DNA of 64,000 nt, taken from Bacteroides fragilis. GTDB lineage: Bacteria > Bacteroidota > Bacteroidia > Bacteroidales > Bacteroidaceae. Of the stretch, positions 1-9,652 are shown one piece after another. The position numbers and the translations under genes were made by a program. Location: contig NZ_CP018937.1 in the NCBI RefSeq assembly GCF_002849695.1, positions 2,232,001 through 2,296,000 on the forward strand, given 5' to 3'. Within the stretch, counting starts at the first letter, position 1; each line of letters starts with the position of its first letter. Under the pieces are notes generated by a model. The model did no database searches. It was not told the DNA's origin and worked only from the letters and a program-made list of their open reading frames with translations.

Positions 1-1268
1 AAGTCATGCTCCAGGTGGACGGACAGCTGAAAACCGGACGGGACATCATCCTGATGGCAATGTTGGGGGCCGAAGAGTTTGGATTTGCCACCTCTGCCCT
101 GATTGTTCTGGGATGTGTCATGATGCGCAAGTGTCATCAGAATACTTGCCCGGTAGGTGTGGCCACACAAAATGAAGAATTACGTAGACGCTTCCACGGA
201 CGCAGCGAATACCTGGTGAACTTCTTCACTTTCCTGGCACAGGAGGTACGCGAGTATCTTGCGGAAATAGGTGTCGAAAAGCTGGACGACATTATCGGAC
301 GGACGGACCTGATCGAACGCAAACCCCAAGATATACTCCCCAAGCACAGCCTGATTGACTTCAGCAGGTTGCTGGCACGGGTTGACAACCGGGCTGCCAT
401 TCTGCATACCACCAATCAGGACCACGGTATCTCGGCGGTGAAAGATGTGGAAATAATCCATGCCGCCCGCGAAGCCATCGAACGCCAACGGGAAGTCTCT
501 CTGGAATATACCATTGCCAACACTGACCGCGCGTGCGGTGCCATGCTCTCAGGTGCCATCGCTACCCGGTATGGAGAAAAAGGTCTGCCGGAACATACGC
601 TGAACGTCAAATTCAAAGGTTCCGCCGGACAGTCATTCGGTGCCTTCCTTGTACCGGGAGTCAACTTCAAGCTGGAGGGCGAAGCCAACGACTATTTGGG
701 AAAAGGATTGAGTGGCGGACGTATCGCCGTACTTCCACCGGTACGGAGCAATTTCGAAGCGGAAGAAAACACCATTGCCGGAAACACCCTGCTATACGGA
801 GCCACCAGTGGTGAAGTATACATCAATGGACGTGCGGGCGAACGTTTTGCGGTGAGAAACTCCGGAGCCGTCGCTGTTGTCGAAGGTGTGGGTGACCATT
901 GTTGCGAATACATGACCGGCGGACGGGTGGTCGTGTTGGGACAGACCGGACGCAACTTTGCAGCCGGCATGTCGGGCGGCGTAGCCTATGTATGGAACAA
1001 AGAAGGAAACTTCGACTATTTCTGCAACATGGAGATGGTGGAACTTTCACTGATCGAAGAAGCCGGCTATCGCAAAGAACTTCATGAACTGATCCGCCAA
1101 CATTATCTCTATACAGGCTCAAAACTGGCACGCACCATGCTCGACAATTGGAATCACTGCGTGGACGAATTCATCCAGGTGGTACCGATCGAATATAAAA
1201 AGGTGTTGCAGGAAGAACAGATGCGGAAACTGCAACAGAAAATCGCAGATATGCAGAGAGACTATTAG
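1..1268 (+). CDS. gltB: Glutamate synthase (GOGAT) large subunit, C-terminal part
   Basis: This is the C-terminal ~420 residues of the glutamate synthase alpha subunit; the frame is open to the left edge, so the start lies outside the window. The complex makes two glutamates from glutamine and 2-oxoglutarate in the cytoplasm. The cysteine motif C-x5-C-x4-C (CVMMRKCHQNTC, about 37-48 residues into the fragment) matches the 3Fe-4S ligands of the family. The part after about residue 190 is the glycine-rich GltB C-terminal beta-helix domain (GGRIAVLPP, GGRVVVLGQTG). gltD follows 65 bp downstream on the same strand, the usual gltBD order. The family assignment is secure. Confidence 0.96.
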   Translation, partial: VMLQVDGQLKTGRDIILMAMLGAEEFGFATSALIVLGCVMMRKCHQNTCPVGVATQNEELRRRFHGRSEYLVNFFTFLAQEVREYLAEIGVEKLDDIIGRTDLIERKPQDILPKHSLIDFSRLLARVDNRAAILHTTNQDHGISAVKDVEIIHAAREAIERQREVSLEYTIANTDRACGAMLSGAIATRYGEKGLPEHTLNVKFKGSAGQSFGAFLVPGVNFKLEGEANDYLGKGLSGGRIAVLPPVRSNFEAEENTIAGNTLLYGATSGEVYINGRAGERFAVRNSGAVAVVEGVGDHCCEYMTGGRVVVLGQTGRNFAAGMSGGVAYVWNKEGNFDYFCNMEMVELSLIEEAGYRKELHELIRQHYLYTGSKLARTMLDNWNHCVDEFIQVVPIEYKKVLQEEQMRKLQQKIADMQRDY

Positions 1269-1333
1269 ATAAGCCGCCGAACCTGTATATCAGATACCAA
1301 TCTCAATCGTAAACTATAAAATCGTAAATAAAA

Positions 1334-2695
1334 ATGGGAGATCCAAAAGCATTCTTAAATATTCCCCGTCACGAGGCCGGATACCGCCCCGTACACGAGC
1401 GCATCACTGATTTCAGTGAGGTGGAACAGACCCTCAACACAAGTGACCGCAAACTTCAGGCTTCACGCTGCATGGATTGCGGTGTCCCCTTCTGCCATTG
1501 GGCTTGTCCGTTGGGCAACAAGCAACCCGAATGGCAAGACGCACTCTACAAGGGAAAATGGCGTGAGGCCTACCAGATATTGTCTGCCACGTGCGACTTC
1601 CCGGAGTTTACCGGACGCATCTGCCCGGCACTCTGTGAGAAGTCGTGCGTACTGAAGCTATCGTGTGACGCCCCTGTCACCATCCGTGAAAATGAAGCAG
1701 CCATCGTGGAAGCAGCTTTCCGAGAAGGTTATATCATGCCGGCAATTCCCAAACGAAATGGAAAACGGGTAGCCGTCATCGGTTCCGGCCCTGCCGGACT
1801 GACGGTTGCCAACCGCTTGAACCGCTCGGGGTATGCCGTCACCGTTTTCGATAAAGCAGCAGCTCCGGGTGGATTACTTCGCTACGGAATCCCCAATTTC
1901 AAACTGAATAAAGTCATTATCGACCGCCGGATGAAGCTCCTGGAAGCGGAAGGCATTGAATTCAGAATGGGAACCGAGATCGACACGCATAAACTCACTC
2001 CAGAGAGTCGCACTTCCGATTTCGATGCCTATTGCATCTGTACCGGAGCGGAAACACCCCGGGATCTGCCCATTCCGGGACGCGAGTTGAAAGGAATCCA
2101 TTTCGCTCTTGAACTGTTGAGCGGACAAAACCGAATCATTGAAGGAGAAACTTTTTCCAAAGACGGGCAAGTAAATGCGAAAGGCCGAAAAGTGCTGGTC
2201 ATCGGTGGCGGAGACACAGGCTCCGATTGTATCGGCACGAGCGTTCGTCAAGGGGCGGCCTGCGTGACACAAATCGAAATCATGCCCAAGCCCCCTATTG
2301 CCCATAATCCTGCCACTCCGTGGCCACAATGGCCGGCTGTACTGAAAACCACCTCCAGTCACGAAGAAGGCTGTATCCGTCGCTGGAGCCTGACTTCCAA
2401 CCGGTTCCTCGGAAAGAACGGTAAAGTCACCGGAGTGGAAGTGGAAGAAGTGGAATGGTTACCGGACCCCGTCAACGAACGCTCTGTTATGAAGCCGACC
2501 GGAAAAAAGGAAATAATCGAAGCAGATATGGTTTTATTAGCGATGGGATTCCTCAAACCCGAACAGCCAGTATTTGCCGAAAACGTATTCATCGCCGGAG
2601 ACGCGGCAACAGGCGCAAGCCTTGTGGTGCGTGCCATGGCAAGCGGACGTGCAGCAGCGACAGAGATAGAAAAATATTTAAACGCCAAGCGGTGA
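1334..2695 (+). CDS. gltD: Glutamate synthase small subunit (NADPH-GOGAT beta)
   Basis: This 453-residue protein is the FAD/NADPH subunit that feeds electrons to GltB. N-terminal cysteines (CMDCGVPFCHWAC at about 46-58 and CPALCEKSC at 97-105) should bind the 4Fe-4S clusters. A Rossmann motif GSGPAGL at about 150 binds FAD, and GGGDTGSD at about 290 fits the NADPH site. The length matches bacterial GltD (450-480). It sits 65 bp behind gltB and 54 bp ahead of asnB, so gltB-gltD-asnB looks like one nitrogen-assimilation operon. Confidence 0.97.
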   Translation: MGDPKAFLNIPRHEAGYRPVHERITDFSEVEQTLNTSDRKLQASRCMDCGVPFCHWACPLGNKQPEWQDALYKGKWREAYQILSATCDFPEFTGRICPALCEKSCVLKLSCDAPVTIRENEAAIVEAAFREGYIMPAIPKRNGKRVAVIGSGPAGLTVANRLNRSGYAVTVFDKAAAPGGLLRYGIPNFKLNKVIIDRRMKLLEAEGIEFRMGTEIDTHKLTPESRTSDFDAYCICTGAETPRDLPIPGRELKGIHFALELLSGQNRIIEGETFSKDGQVNAKGRKVLVIGGGDTGSDCIGTSVRQGAACVTQIEIMPKPPIAHNPATPWPQWPAVLKTTSSHEEGCIRRWSLTSNRFLGKNGKVTGVEVEEVEWLPDPVNERSVMKPTGKKEIIEADMVLLAMGFLKPEQPVFAENVFIAGDAATGASLVVRAMASGRAAATEIEKYLNAKR

Positions 2696-2749
2696 ACAGC
2701 ACGTAGTTTATTCATCATCAGACATTAACCCTTTAAAACAATTACGATT

Positions 2750-4420
2750 ATGTGTGGAATAGCAGGAATTTTTTCCATAAAAATTCAGAGCAGAGAACTC
2801 AGAAGCAAAGCCTTACAGATGGCACGGAAAATTCGGCATCGGGGACCCGACTGGAGTGGAATTTATTGTGGTGGAAGTGCCATCCTGGCACACGAGCGCC
2901 TTTCTATCGTCGACCCTCAAAGCGGAGGACAGCCCCTTTACTCGCCCGACCGGAAACTGGTACTGGCCGTCAATGGCGAAATTTACAATCACCGTGACAT
3001 CCGTGCCCGGTATGCCGACCGTTACGAGTTCCAGACTGGAAGTGACTGTGAAGTGATCCTTGCACTTTACCGCGACAAAGGCATCCATTTCCTCGAAGAG
3101 CTCAACGGCATCTTCGCATTTGCCCTTTATGATGAAGAGAAAGATGAATACCTGATCGCCCGTGACCCCATCGGAGTAATACCTTTATATATAGGAAAAG
3201 ATTCCGAAGGACACATCTACTTTGGCAGCGAGCTCAAGGCACTCGAAGGATTCTGCGACGAGTACGAGCCCTTCCTTCCCGGACACTACTATCACAGTAA
3301 AGAAGGAAAAATGAAACGCTGGTATACCCGCGACTGGATGGATTATGAAAAAGTGGCGAAAGAAAACAGCACCTCTCCCTGCCGGCAGATTCATGACGCT
3401 CTTGAAGAAGCAGTACACCGCCAGCTGATGTCCGACGTACCTTACGGAGTACTTCTTTCGGGCGGACTGGACAGCTCTGTTATCTCTGCCATTGCCAAGA
3501 AGTATGCAGCCAAACGTATTGAAACGGACGGTGCAAGCGATGCCTGGTGGCCGCAGCTCCACTCCTTTGCTGTCGGGCTGAAGGGTGCACCGGACTTAGT
3601 CAAGGCACGTGAAGTGGCCGAATACATCGGTACTGTTCATCACGAAATAAACTACACCCTTCAGGAAGGGCTCGATGCAATCCGGGATGTCATTTATTTC
3701 ATCGAGACATACGATGTCACTACCGTCCGGGCTTCCACACCGATGTATCTATTGGCACGTGTCATCAAGTCGATGGGCATCAAGATGGTACTAAGCGGTG
3801 AAGGTGCCGACGAAATCTTCGGCGGTTACCTCTATTTCCACAAAGCACCCGATGCCCGTACCTTTCACGAAGAGACCGTACGCAAACTGTCTAAACTGCA
3901 TCTATACGATTGTCTTCGCGCCAATAAGAGCCTGGCAGCGTGGGGAGTGGAAGGACGTGTCCCTTTCCTCGACAAAGAGTTTCTCGATGTGGCAATGCGG
4001 CTTGATCCCAAAGTAAAAATGGCTCCGGGAAAAGTCATCGAAAAGAAAGTCCTGCGTGAAGCCTTTGCGGGTATGCTCCCCTCCGGCATCGCTTGGCGCC
4101 AAAAGGAGCAGTTCAGTGACGGTGTAGGATATAGTTGGATAGATACGTTGAAAGAGATCACCGCAACGGCTGTCAGTGACGACCAGATGGCACACGCTGC
4201 AGAACGTTTTCCCATCCATCCCCCAATGAATAAGGAAGAGTATTACTACCGCAGTATCTTCGAAGAGCACTTCCCCAGTGAAAGCGCTGCCCGCAGTGTG
4301 CCCAGCATTCCCAGTGTAGCCTGTTCGACAGCCGAGGCACTAACATGGGACACCGCATTCAAGAACCTGAACGATCCCAGCGGACGTGCCGTAAAAGGGA
4401 TACACGTAGAAGCATATTAA
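2750..4420 (+). CDS. asnB: Asparagine synthetase B, glutamine-hydrolysing
   Basis: The 556-residue protein has the two domains of AsnB. An N-terminal class II glutamine amidotransferase begins MCGIAGIF, where Cys2 becomes the N-terminal nucleophile after removal of Met. The C-terminal synthetase carries the PP-loop SGGLDSS at about 237 that binds ATP to activate aspartate. It makes asparagine from aspartate, glutamine and ATP. It lies directly behind gltBD on the same strand, which fits a shared role in distributing amide nitrogen. Length is typical of bacterial AsnB. Confidence 0.97.
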   Translation: MCGIAGIFSIKIQSRELRSKALQMARKIRHRGPDWSGIYCGGSAILAHERLSIVDPQSGGQPLYSPDRKLVLAVNGEIYNHRDIRARYADRYEFQTGSDCEVILALYRDKGIHFLEELNGIFAFALYDEEKDEYLIARDPIGVIPLYIGKDSEGHIYFGSELKALEGFCDEYEPFLPGHYYHSKEGKMKRWYTRDWMDYEKVAKENSTSPCRQIHDALEEAVHRQLMSDVPYGVLLSGGLDSSVISAIAKKYAAKRIETDGASDAWWPQLHSFAVGLKGAPDLVKAREVAEYIGTVHHEINYTLQEGLDAIRDVIYFIETYDVTTVRASTPMYLLARVIKSMGIKMVLSGEGADEIFGGYLYFHKAPDARTFHEETVRKLSKLHLYDCLRANKSLAAWGVEGRVPFLDKEFLDVAMRLDPKVKMAPGKVIEKKVLREAFAGMLPSGIAWRQKEQFSDGVGYSWIDTLKEITATAVSDDQMAHAAERFPIHPPMNKEEYYYRSIFEEHFPSESAARSVPSIPSVACSTAEALTWDTAFKNLNDPSGRAVKGIHVEAY

Positions 4421-4443
4421 AAGGGGGTAACTCTAATAGGCAA

Positions 4444-4500
4444 AGGGTGTAGCCATCGGACGCTCAGGGTGTAGCCCCGACAAACGGATGGCTACACCCT
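4444..4500. repeat. 14-bp perfect inverted repeat behind asnB
   Basis: AGGGTGTAGCCATC (4444-4457) is exactly complementary to 4487-4500, with a 29-base loop. The loop holds a third copy of the core AGGGTGTAGCC (4466-4476) in direct orientation. No T-run follows, so a simple intrinsic terminator is not clear. It may mark the end of the gltBD-asnB transcript. Confidence 0.6.
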
Positions 4501-4669
4501 ATCCACAGAAGCGTTGCTCCTACCCATACTCCCATTTTCGGTACACAGGAATGTATTGTAAAGAGATTTAAAAGAAATTTATAGCTTTGTTTAACGCAGA
4601 TTAGCATCCTTATCCTGCTCATTTGCGTTACTTTTTATATCTTTGAAGGCGAACCAAAAACTGAAATAT

Positions 4670-5431
4670 ATGAAAATAAAAAAACTTCTGCTTGCCTCTG
4701 CCTTACTTTTCTCGGCATATAATGTCTCTGCACAAACCCAGGTTATTGCCCATCGCGGATTCTGGAAAACCGAGGGTTCTGCGCAAAACAGTATCGCCGC
4801 CTTGCTAAAAGCCGACTCCATCGGATGCTATGGTTCGGAGTTTGATGTATGGCTGGCAGCCGATGACCAGTTAGTGGTCAACCATGATCCCACATTCAAA
4901 GGGAAAAGGATGGAAAACTCACCTTCCACCGCACTGACAGCCATCAAACTGGATAACGGGGAGAGCCTGCCTACCCTTGCCAAATACTTGAAAGCGGCAC
5001 AACCGCTACACACCCGGTTGATTCTTGAGCTGAAAGCACACACCACTCCCCAACGCGAAACAAAAGCCATCGAAAAAATCGTTGCACTGGTAAAAGATAT
5101 GGGACTGGAAAACCGGATGGAATACATCACCTTCTCCCTGCATGCCACGAAAGAATTCATCCGCCTGGCTCCGGCAGGAACCCCGGTTTATTATCTGGAC
5201 GGTAATTTGTCTCCCAAGGAGCTGAAAGAATTAGGATGTGCCGGGCCGGACTATCATTACACAGTATTCCGCAAACATCCCGAATGGATCCGGGAATGCC
5301 ATGATTTGGGCATGAAAGTGAATGCCTGGACTGTGAACAAGACGGATGACATGAAATGGCTGATCGATCGTAAAGTAGATTTCATCACCACCAATGAACC
5401 GGTACAACTGCAAAATCTGTTGAAAAAATAA
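4670..5431 (+). CDS. Secreted glycerophosphodiester phosphodiesterase (GDPD family)
   Basis: The protein starts with a signal peptide (KKLLLASALLFSAYNVSAQ), followed directly by the GDPD signature IAHRGFW and later EFDVWLAADDQLVVNHDP, which hold catalytic and metal-binding His, Glu and Asp residues. It should cleave glycerophosphodiesters to glycerol 3-phosphate plus an alcohol outside the inner membrane. I chose the ATG at 4670 because the longer open frame begins with a TTG at 4643 that lies in the probable promoter (TATCTTTG at 4638-4645). From this start it is 253 residues, short for periplasmic GlpQ but normal for single-domain GDPD proteins. The exact substrate is not visible. Confidence 0.9.
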   Translation: MKIKKLLLASALLFSAYNVSAQTQVIAHRGFWKTEGSAQNSIAALLKADSIGCYGSEFDVWLAADDQLVVNHDPTFKGKRMENSPSTALTAIKLDNGESLPTLAKYLKAAQPLHTRLILELKAHTTPQRETKAIEKIVALVKDMGLENRMEYITFSLHATKEFIRLAPAGTPVYYLDGNLSPKELKELGCAGPDYHYTVFRKHPEWIRECHDLGMKVNAWTVNKTDDMKWLIDRKVDFITTNEPVQLQNLLKK

Positions 5432-5459
5432 ATCTCCGTATCCAATCATTTTTTTAATT

Positions 5460-5500
5460 CTCCCTTGAGTGAGTACACGCCCACTCAAGGGAGTTTTTTC
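5460..5500 (+). terminator. Intrinsic terminator of the GDPD gene
   Basis: A 12-bp perfect stem (CTCCCTTGAGTG with CACTCAAGGGAG) with a short loop is followed by TTTTTT, 28 bp after the stop codon. Confidence 0.9.
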
Positions 5501-5693
5501 AATCCCGACTTCGTGTCTCATAGCTACAAAAACCATTCCGTATCTATTTAAAATGTTACTTTTACGATTCAGCATACCATATTTACAATTTAGCAACTAC
5601 CGTTTACAATTCAGAAAATAAACTTGAAAAGAAATAAAGCAAACGTTCTATCTTTGAGCAAAAGAAAATATATAACTTTAAAAAATTAGAATC

Positions 5694-6248
5694 ATGAAAA
5701 AGTTATCAGTATTACCGGTGTTGCTGTTATTCGTTTGTCTGGGAAATGTACAGGCACAAACAGCAAAAGAAATGACACGTAAACAAAAGAAAGCTGAACA
5801 GGAATTACTGGATCAAGCATTATTTGATGAAGCCAAACAGGCAATTACCATGAAAAATTTCATTTTAGAGGCCGACCATGTGATATTTAAGTACGGTACA
5901 TCGGCCTTCGTTTCTTCGAATACAAATTTTGTAGCAGTAAAAGATGACAAGGCCGTGGTTCAGGTAGCTTTCAACATACCCGTTAGCGGTCCTAACGGTT
6001 TGGGTGGTATCACCGTCGAAGGTAGTACCTCCAACTACAAACAGACTACCGACAAAAAAGGAAATATATTCGTATCAATGAGCGTAATGGGAACCGGAAT
6101 ATCCGCACAAGTAAACATTCGCTTGGACAAGGGAAGTAATAATGCGTCGGTAGATATAAGTCCGAACTTCAATTCAAATCGTTTCACACTGACCGGAAGT
6201 TTACTTCCTTTGACTAAAGCTAACGTCTTCAAAGGTACATCACTTTAA
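5694..6248 (+). CDS. DUF4251 domain secreted protein
   Basis: This 184-residue protein starts with a signal peptide (MKKLSVLPVLLLFVCLGNVQAQ region, cut near residue 22). A charged stretch follows (KEMTRKQKKAEQELLDQ), then a beta-rich body containing a glycine-rich segment (VSGPNGLGGITVEG). This pattern matches the DUF4251 family of Bacteroidetes, whose function is unknown to me. A minus-7 element TATCTTTG (5649-5656) lies 37 bp upstream of the ATG. The gene stands alone between two terminators, so it is probably monocistronic. Confidence 0.75.
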   Translation: MKKLSVLPVLLLFVCLGNVQAQTAKEMTRKQKKAEQELLDQALFDEAKQAITMKNFILEADHVIFKYGTSAFVSSNTNFVAVKDDKAVVQVAFNIPVSGPNGLGGITVEGSTSNYKQTTDKKGNIFVSMSVMGTGISAQVNIRLDKGSNNASVDISPNFNSNRFTLTGSLLPLTKANVFKGTSL

Positions 6249-6390
6249 GGTAAAAAGATTGTTTTCAGGCCATAATCAAGTATTAAAGTAATAATTACAT
6301 TATCCATAAAAGTGAATTACCGGACGGAATTACGGAATAAGAGAATAACGCCAGTTTCCGCATAGGCATTTGTTTATACTATTTTCCGAG

Positions 6391-6447
6391 AAACAAGAGG
6401 TTGCCCAGAACCATTGTGATATTTTGTGTCTCCTCTTGTTTTTTTTA
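6391..6447 (+). terminator. Terminator before the LytS/LytTR pair
   Basis: AAACAAGAGG (6391-6400) pairs with CCTCTTGTTT (6432-6441) and runs into a T-tract. The loop is about 31 bases, longer than usual. Confidence 0.6.
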
Positions 6448-6484
6448 CTAAATTTGTAATATACACATAAAATCTACAATCAAT

Positions 6485-7522
6485 ATGCGACAAAAATACA
6501 ATCATTTGTTCAATGGCTTGCTATTCTCAGGGTTAGCATCTTTTTCATATCTGTTTCTCGTGCTGTACTCCGACTTGGCTCCGAAGCATTTGGAAGTATT
6601 GATTTCTTTTAAGTCGTTCATATTGATACTTGCCGCTTTTAATCTGGTTGGTTTCGGAGTATTGATGATTCACAACTGGCAGAAGCGCAGTTTCCAGTTC
6701 CTGGTCAAACGTAAAGATCGATTAATTATTGACTGCATCCTTACTGCGATCATACTGTTTTTGATGAATTATCTGGTCTGGTCAATAGTAAAAGCCATAT
6801 TTGAGGTTCCCGAACCTTTTATCCTAAAAGGCCGAGGATTAAGAATAATAGCCCTGGTCTGGTTAGTAGAAATGGTGATAACCAATCTAACTTTGACTAT
6901 CAACTTCTACAGGCAATTGGTTCTTTTGCACGAAAAGGCAGAGCAATTTGAAGAAGCTTCCATAAAAGCCCAATACGTAGCCTTACAGAATCAACTGAAT
7001 CCGCATTTTCTTTTCAACAGCCTCAATACGCTTATCTCCGAAATAGAATATTCTCCCCGAAACGCCGTTCTATTCACCCAGCGCTTGTCCGACGTATACC
7101 GGTATATATTACAAAGCCAGCAACAGCGCTTGGTTACTTTAAAATCGGAATTGTCTTTCATTGATTCCTACATCTTTCTTCATAAAGTTCGTTTAGGAGA
7201 TTGTATCCGAATTGATAACAAGGTAGAGTTACACAATTACGATTTGAAGTTACCTTCGTTGGCCCTACAGTTATTAGTAGAAAACGTCATTAAACACAAC
7301 ATTATTAATATGGATTATCCGATGAAGATACTGATTGATTACGAACAACAAAGTGGTATGTTGGCGGTAACCAATGAAATTAGAGTAAAGCCCAATGTAG
7401 CTACTACGGGAATGGGGCTAAAGAATCTTTCAATCCGCTATCGCCTGATATGCGATAAGAATATCCTCATAGAAAGTAATACTAATTATTTCACCGTTAA
7501 AGTTCCCCTATTAAATGAATAA
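6485..7522 (+). CDS. LytS-type sensor histidine kinase
   Basis: The protein has 345 residues. Four hydrophobic segments in the first 145 residues make an integral membrane sensor part. The His_kinase signature QLNPHFLFNSLNTL follows at about 170-183 and contains the likely phosphorylated His. A HATPase region has LLVENVIKHNI as the N-box and MGLKNLSIRYRL as the G-box. It should autophosphorylate and pass phosphate to the LytTR regulator whose start codon overlaps its end by 8 bp. The ligand is unknown because no extracellular domain is present. Confidence 0.93.
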   Translation: MRQKYNHLFNGLLFSGLASFSYLFLVLYSDLAPKHLEVLISFKSFILILAAFNLVGFGVLMIHNWQKRSFQFLVKRKDRLIIDCILTAIILFLMNYLVWSIVKAIFEVPEPFILKGRGLRIIALVWLVEMVITNLTLTINFYRQLVLLHEKAEQFEEASIKAQYVALQNQLNPHFLFNSLNTLISEIEYSPRNAVLFTQRLSDVYRYILQSQQQRLVTLKSELSFIDSYIFLHKVRLGDCIRIDNKVELHNYDLKLPSLALQLLVENVIKHNIINMDYPMKILIDYEQQSGMLAVTNEIRVKPNVATTGMGLKNLSIRYRLICDKNILIESNTNYFTVKVPLLNE

Positions 7523-8294
7523 AATTACAGCTGTTATTATTGAAGACGAAATTCCGGCGGCCCGCCGATTGAATAAGATCATAAATGAAATACGTCCCGA
7601 ATGGCAAGTCACGATATTGCCCGGCAGTGTAGAAAAAAGTGTAGAATGGTTTAATAAGAATCCACATCCGGATATTGTTTTTCTTGACATACAACTGACA
7701 GACGGCATTTCATTCACATTTATCGAACAAGCACGTCCGGAGAGCACTATCATCTTTACCACTGCATACGATGAATATGCTATTAGGGCTTTTGCCGTCA
7801 ATAGCATTGACTATTTACTTAAACCGATAGACAGTGTCCGGCTGGAAGAAGCTATTGCCAAGTTCGAACATCTTACCACCAAATATCTGGTACAGGAGCA
7901 AAAGACAACCGATCTAATAGACATTTTACAAAACATAGCCAATCCGTGCAAAAAGTATCGCACCCGTTTTCTTATATCAGGCGAAGATAAACTTTTTACC
8001 CTGCAAGTTGAAGATATCGCCTATTTCTATTCTGAAAACAAAATAACTTTTGCCGTTACCAAGCAAAACAGGGAACATATTATCGATCTCTCTCTGGACA
8101 GGCTGATGGAACAACTCAATCCGGATATCTTTTTCCGAAGTAGCCGGCAGACAGTGATCAGTATTAACGCTATTGAGCGGATTGAATCGTATTTTCTGGG
8201 AAAAGCCATTTTACATGTAAAACCTCCTTTTAAAGATAAGATAATCGTCAGCCGTGATAAAATACCTCAGTTGAAACTTTGGTTAAACTACTAA
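7515..8294 (+). CDS. LytTR-family response regulator
   Basis: This 259-residue regulator has an N-terminal receiver domain (acidic IIEDE near residue 10, phospho-acceptor Asp in IVFLDIQL at about 57, conserved Lys in DYLLKPID). The C-terminal LytTR DNA-binding domain runs from about 150 to the end (EDIAYFYSENKITF, FFRSSRQTVISINAI). The start ATG lies inside the last codons of the kinase gene, an 8-bp overlap typical of translational coupling. It is the DNA-binding partner of that kinase; target genes cannot be read from this window. Confidence 0.95.
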   Translation: MNKITAVIIEDEIPAARRLNKIINEIRPEWQVTILPGSVEKSVEWFNKNPHPDIVFLDIQLTDGISFTFIEQARPESTIIFTTAYDEYAIRAFAVNSIDYLLKPIDSVRLEEAIAKFEHLTTKYLVQEQKTTDLIDILQNIANPCKKYRTRFLISGEDKLFTLQVEDIAYFYSENKITFAVTKQNREHIIDLSLDRLMEQLNPDIFFRSSRQTVISINAIERIESYFLGKAILHVKPPFKDKIIVSRDKIPQLKLWLNY

Positions 8295-8755
8295 AAGCAT
8301 TACATATCTTAGACATTTGAAATTGTTTTATCTCCTCCATCATTGATACAGAGATTTAACTGTATCCAACTTCGGACTCAAATACATATTCTGATACAGT
8401 CCGGTTAGCCGCACACAAAAAGAAAGCATTTAAGAAGAAAGAGGTTTCATTCTGTCAGGATGGAGCCTCTTTCCTCTTTTATAAAGATGCCCAATTGATC
8501 TAAATCAATTCATCCATCCTATCCCAAAATCCTAAAAGAGACACAGAACAAAATCGCTTCATTACAGTTTATTAAAAATACGCAGCATTCTTATTTCAAT
8601 TCAGAAGTAAAAACAGGCAGAAATATCAAAAAGTGAAAGATTTCTTAAAATAAATAGATATAAGACATGCTTTTAATAGAAATACAAAACAAAAAGTCAT
8701 ATCTTTGCATAGTAATAAAACAAAAGGATACACCAATCGATTAATACAGATCAAA
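8295..8755. other. Intergenic region with hairpin and dapF promoter
   Basis: No gene is visible in these 460 bases. A hairpin with a 7-bp core (AAAGAGG 8438-8444 with CCTCTTT 8466-8472, then CCTCTTTT) may terminate the LytTR transcript. A minus-7 element TATCTTTG (8700-8707) is placed to start transcription about 45 bp ahead of dapF. The rest is AT-rich. Confidence 0.6.
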
Positions 8756-9565
8756 ATGACAAGAACGATTCAATTCACCAAAATGCATGGGGCAGGAAAC
8801 GATTACATCTATGTAAATACCCTCAGGTTTCCTATCCGCAATCCCGGTAAAACAGCCATCGAATGGAGTGCCTGCCATACGGGGATCGGCAGTGACGGGC
8901 TCGTTTTGATCGGTCATTCGGACAAAGCAGATTTCAGCATGCGCATATTCAATGCCGACGGTTCGGAAGCAATGATGTGCGGTAACGCAAGCCGGTGCAT
9001 CGGCAAGTATCTTTATGAATACGGACTGACCTCAAAAAACATCATCACCTTGGAAACCCTCTCGGGTATCAAAGTGCTGAAACTGCACCTTGAAGCCCAA
9101 ACGGTAAAAGCCGTAACGGTTGATATGGGTGTACCACTGGAAACCGGAACAATAGATTTCGACAACAAATTTCCATTCGTCTCCACGCAAGTATCGATGG
9201 GGAATCCGCACCTCGTCACCTTCGTGGACGATATCCGGAGTATAGACCTTCCGGAGATCGGCCCGAAGCTGGAAAGACATCCGCTTTTCCCCGACCGTAC
9301 GAACGTGGAGTTTGCACAGATAACAGGAGAAAACAAAATCCGTATGCGGGTGTGGGAAAGGGGATCGGGCATTACACAGGCCTGCGGGACAGGCGCCTGT
9401 GCAACAGCCGTAGCGGCCCATCTCACCGGACGGACGGGACGAACCGTAGATATCGTGATGGACGGAGGCACACTGACTATAGAATGGGACGAAGCAACAA
9501 ACCATGTATACATGACCGGACCGGCAGTTAAAGTATTCGACGGAACAATAGAACTAAGAGAATAG
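8756..9565 (+). CDS. dapF: Diaminopimelate epimerase
   Basis: This 269-residue enzyme interconverts LL- and meso-diaminopimelate for lysine and peptidoglycan synthesis. The two catalytic cysteines appear in the expected contexts: MMCGNASRC in the N-terminal half and QACGTGACA in the C-terminal half. The start MHGAGNDYI motif lies near residue 10. I chose the ATG at 8756 because the longer frame opens with a TTG inside the probable minus-7 element. dapL follows 87 bp downstream, so the two steps around LL-DAP are encoded together. Confidence 0.96.
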   Translation: MTRTIQFTKMHGAGNDYIYVNTLRFPIRNPGKTAIEWSACHTGIGSDGLVLIGHSDKADFSMRIFNADGSEAMMCGNASRCIGKYLYEYGLTSKNIITLETLSGIKVLKLHLEAQTVKAVTVDMGVPLETGTIDFDNKFPFVSTQVSMGNPHLVTFVDDIRSIDLPEIGPKLERHPLFPDRTNVEFAQITGENKIRMRVWERGSGITQACGTGACATAVAAHLTGRTGRTVDIVMDGGTLTIEWDEATNHVYMTGPAVKVFDGTIELRE

Positions 9566-9652
9566 TTAATGGATTTCAGGTATCAGTCCATTTGATAAGG
9601 TATAAAGATTTAGTTTTCAGGAATAACATTTCAAACTTAAAACAAGAACAAT

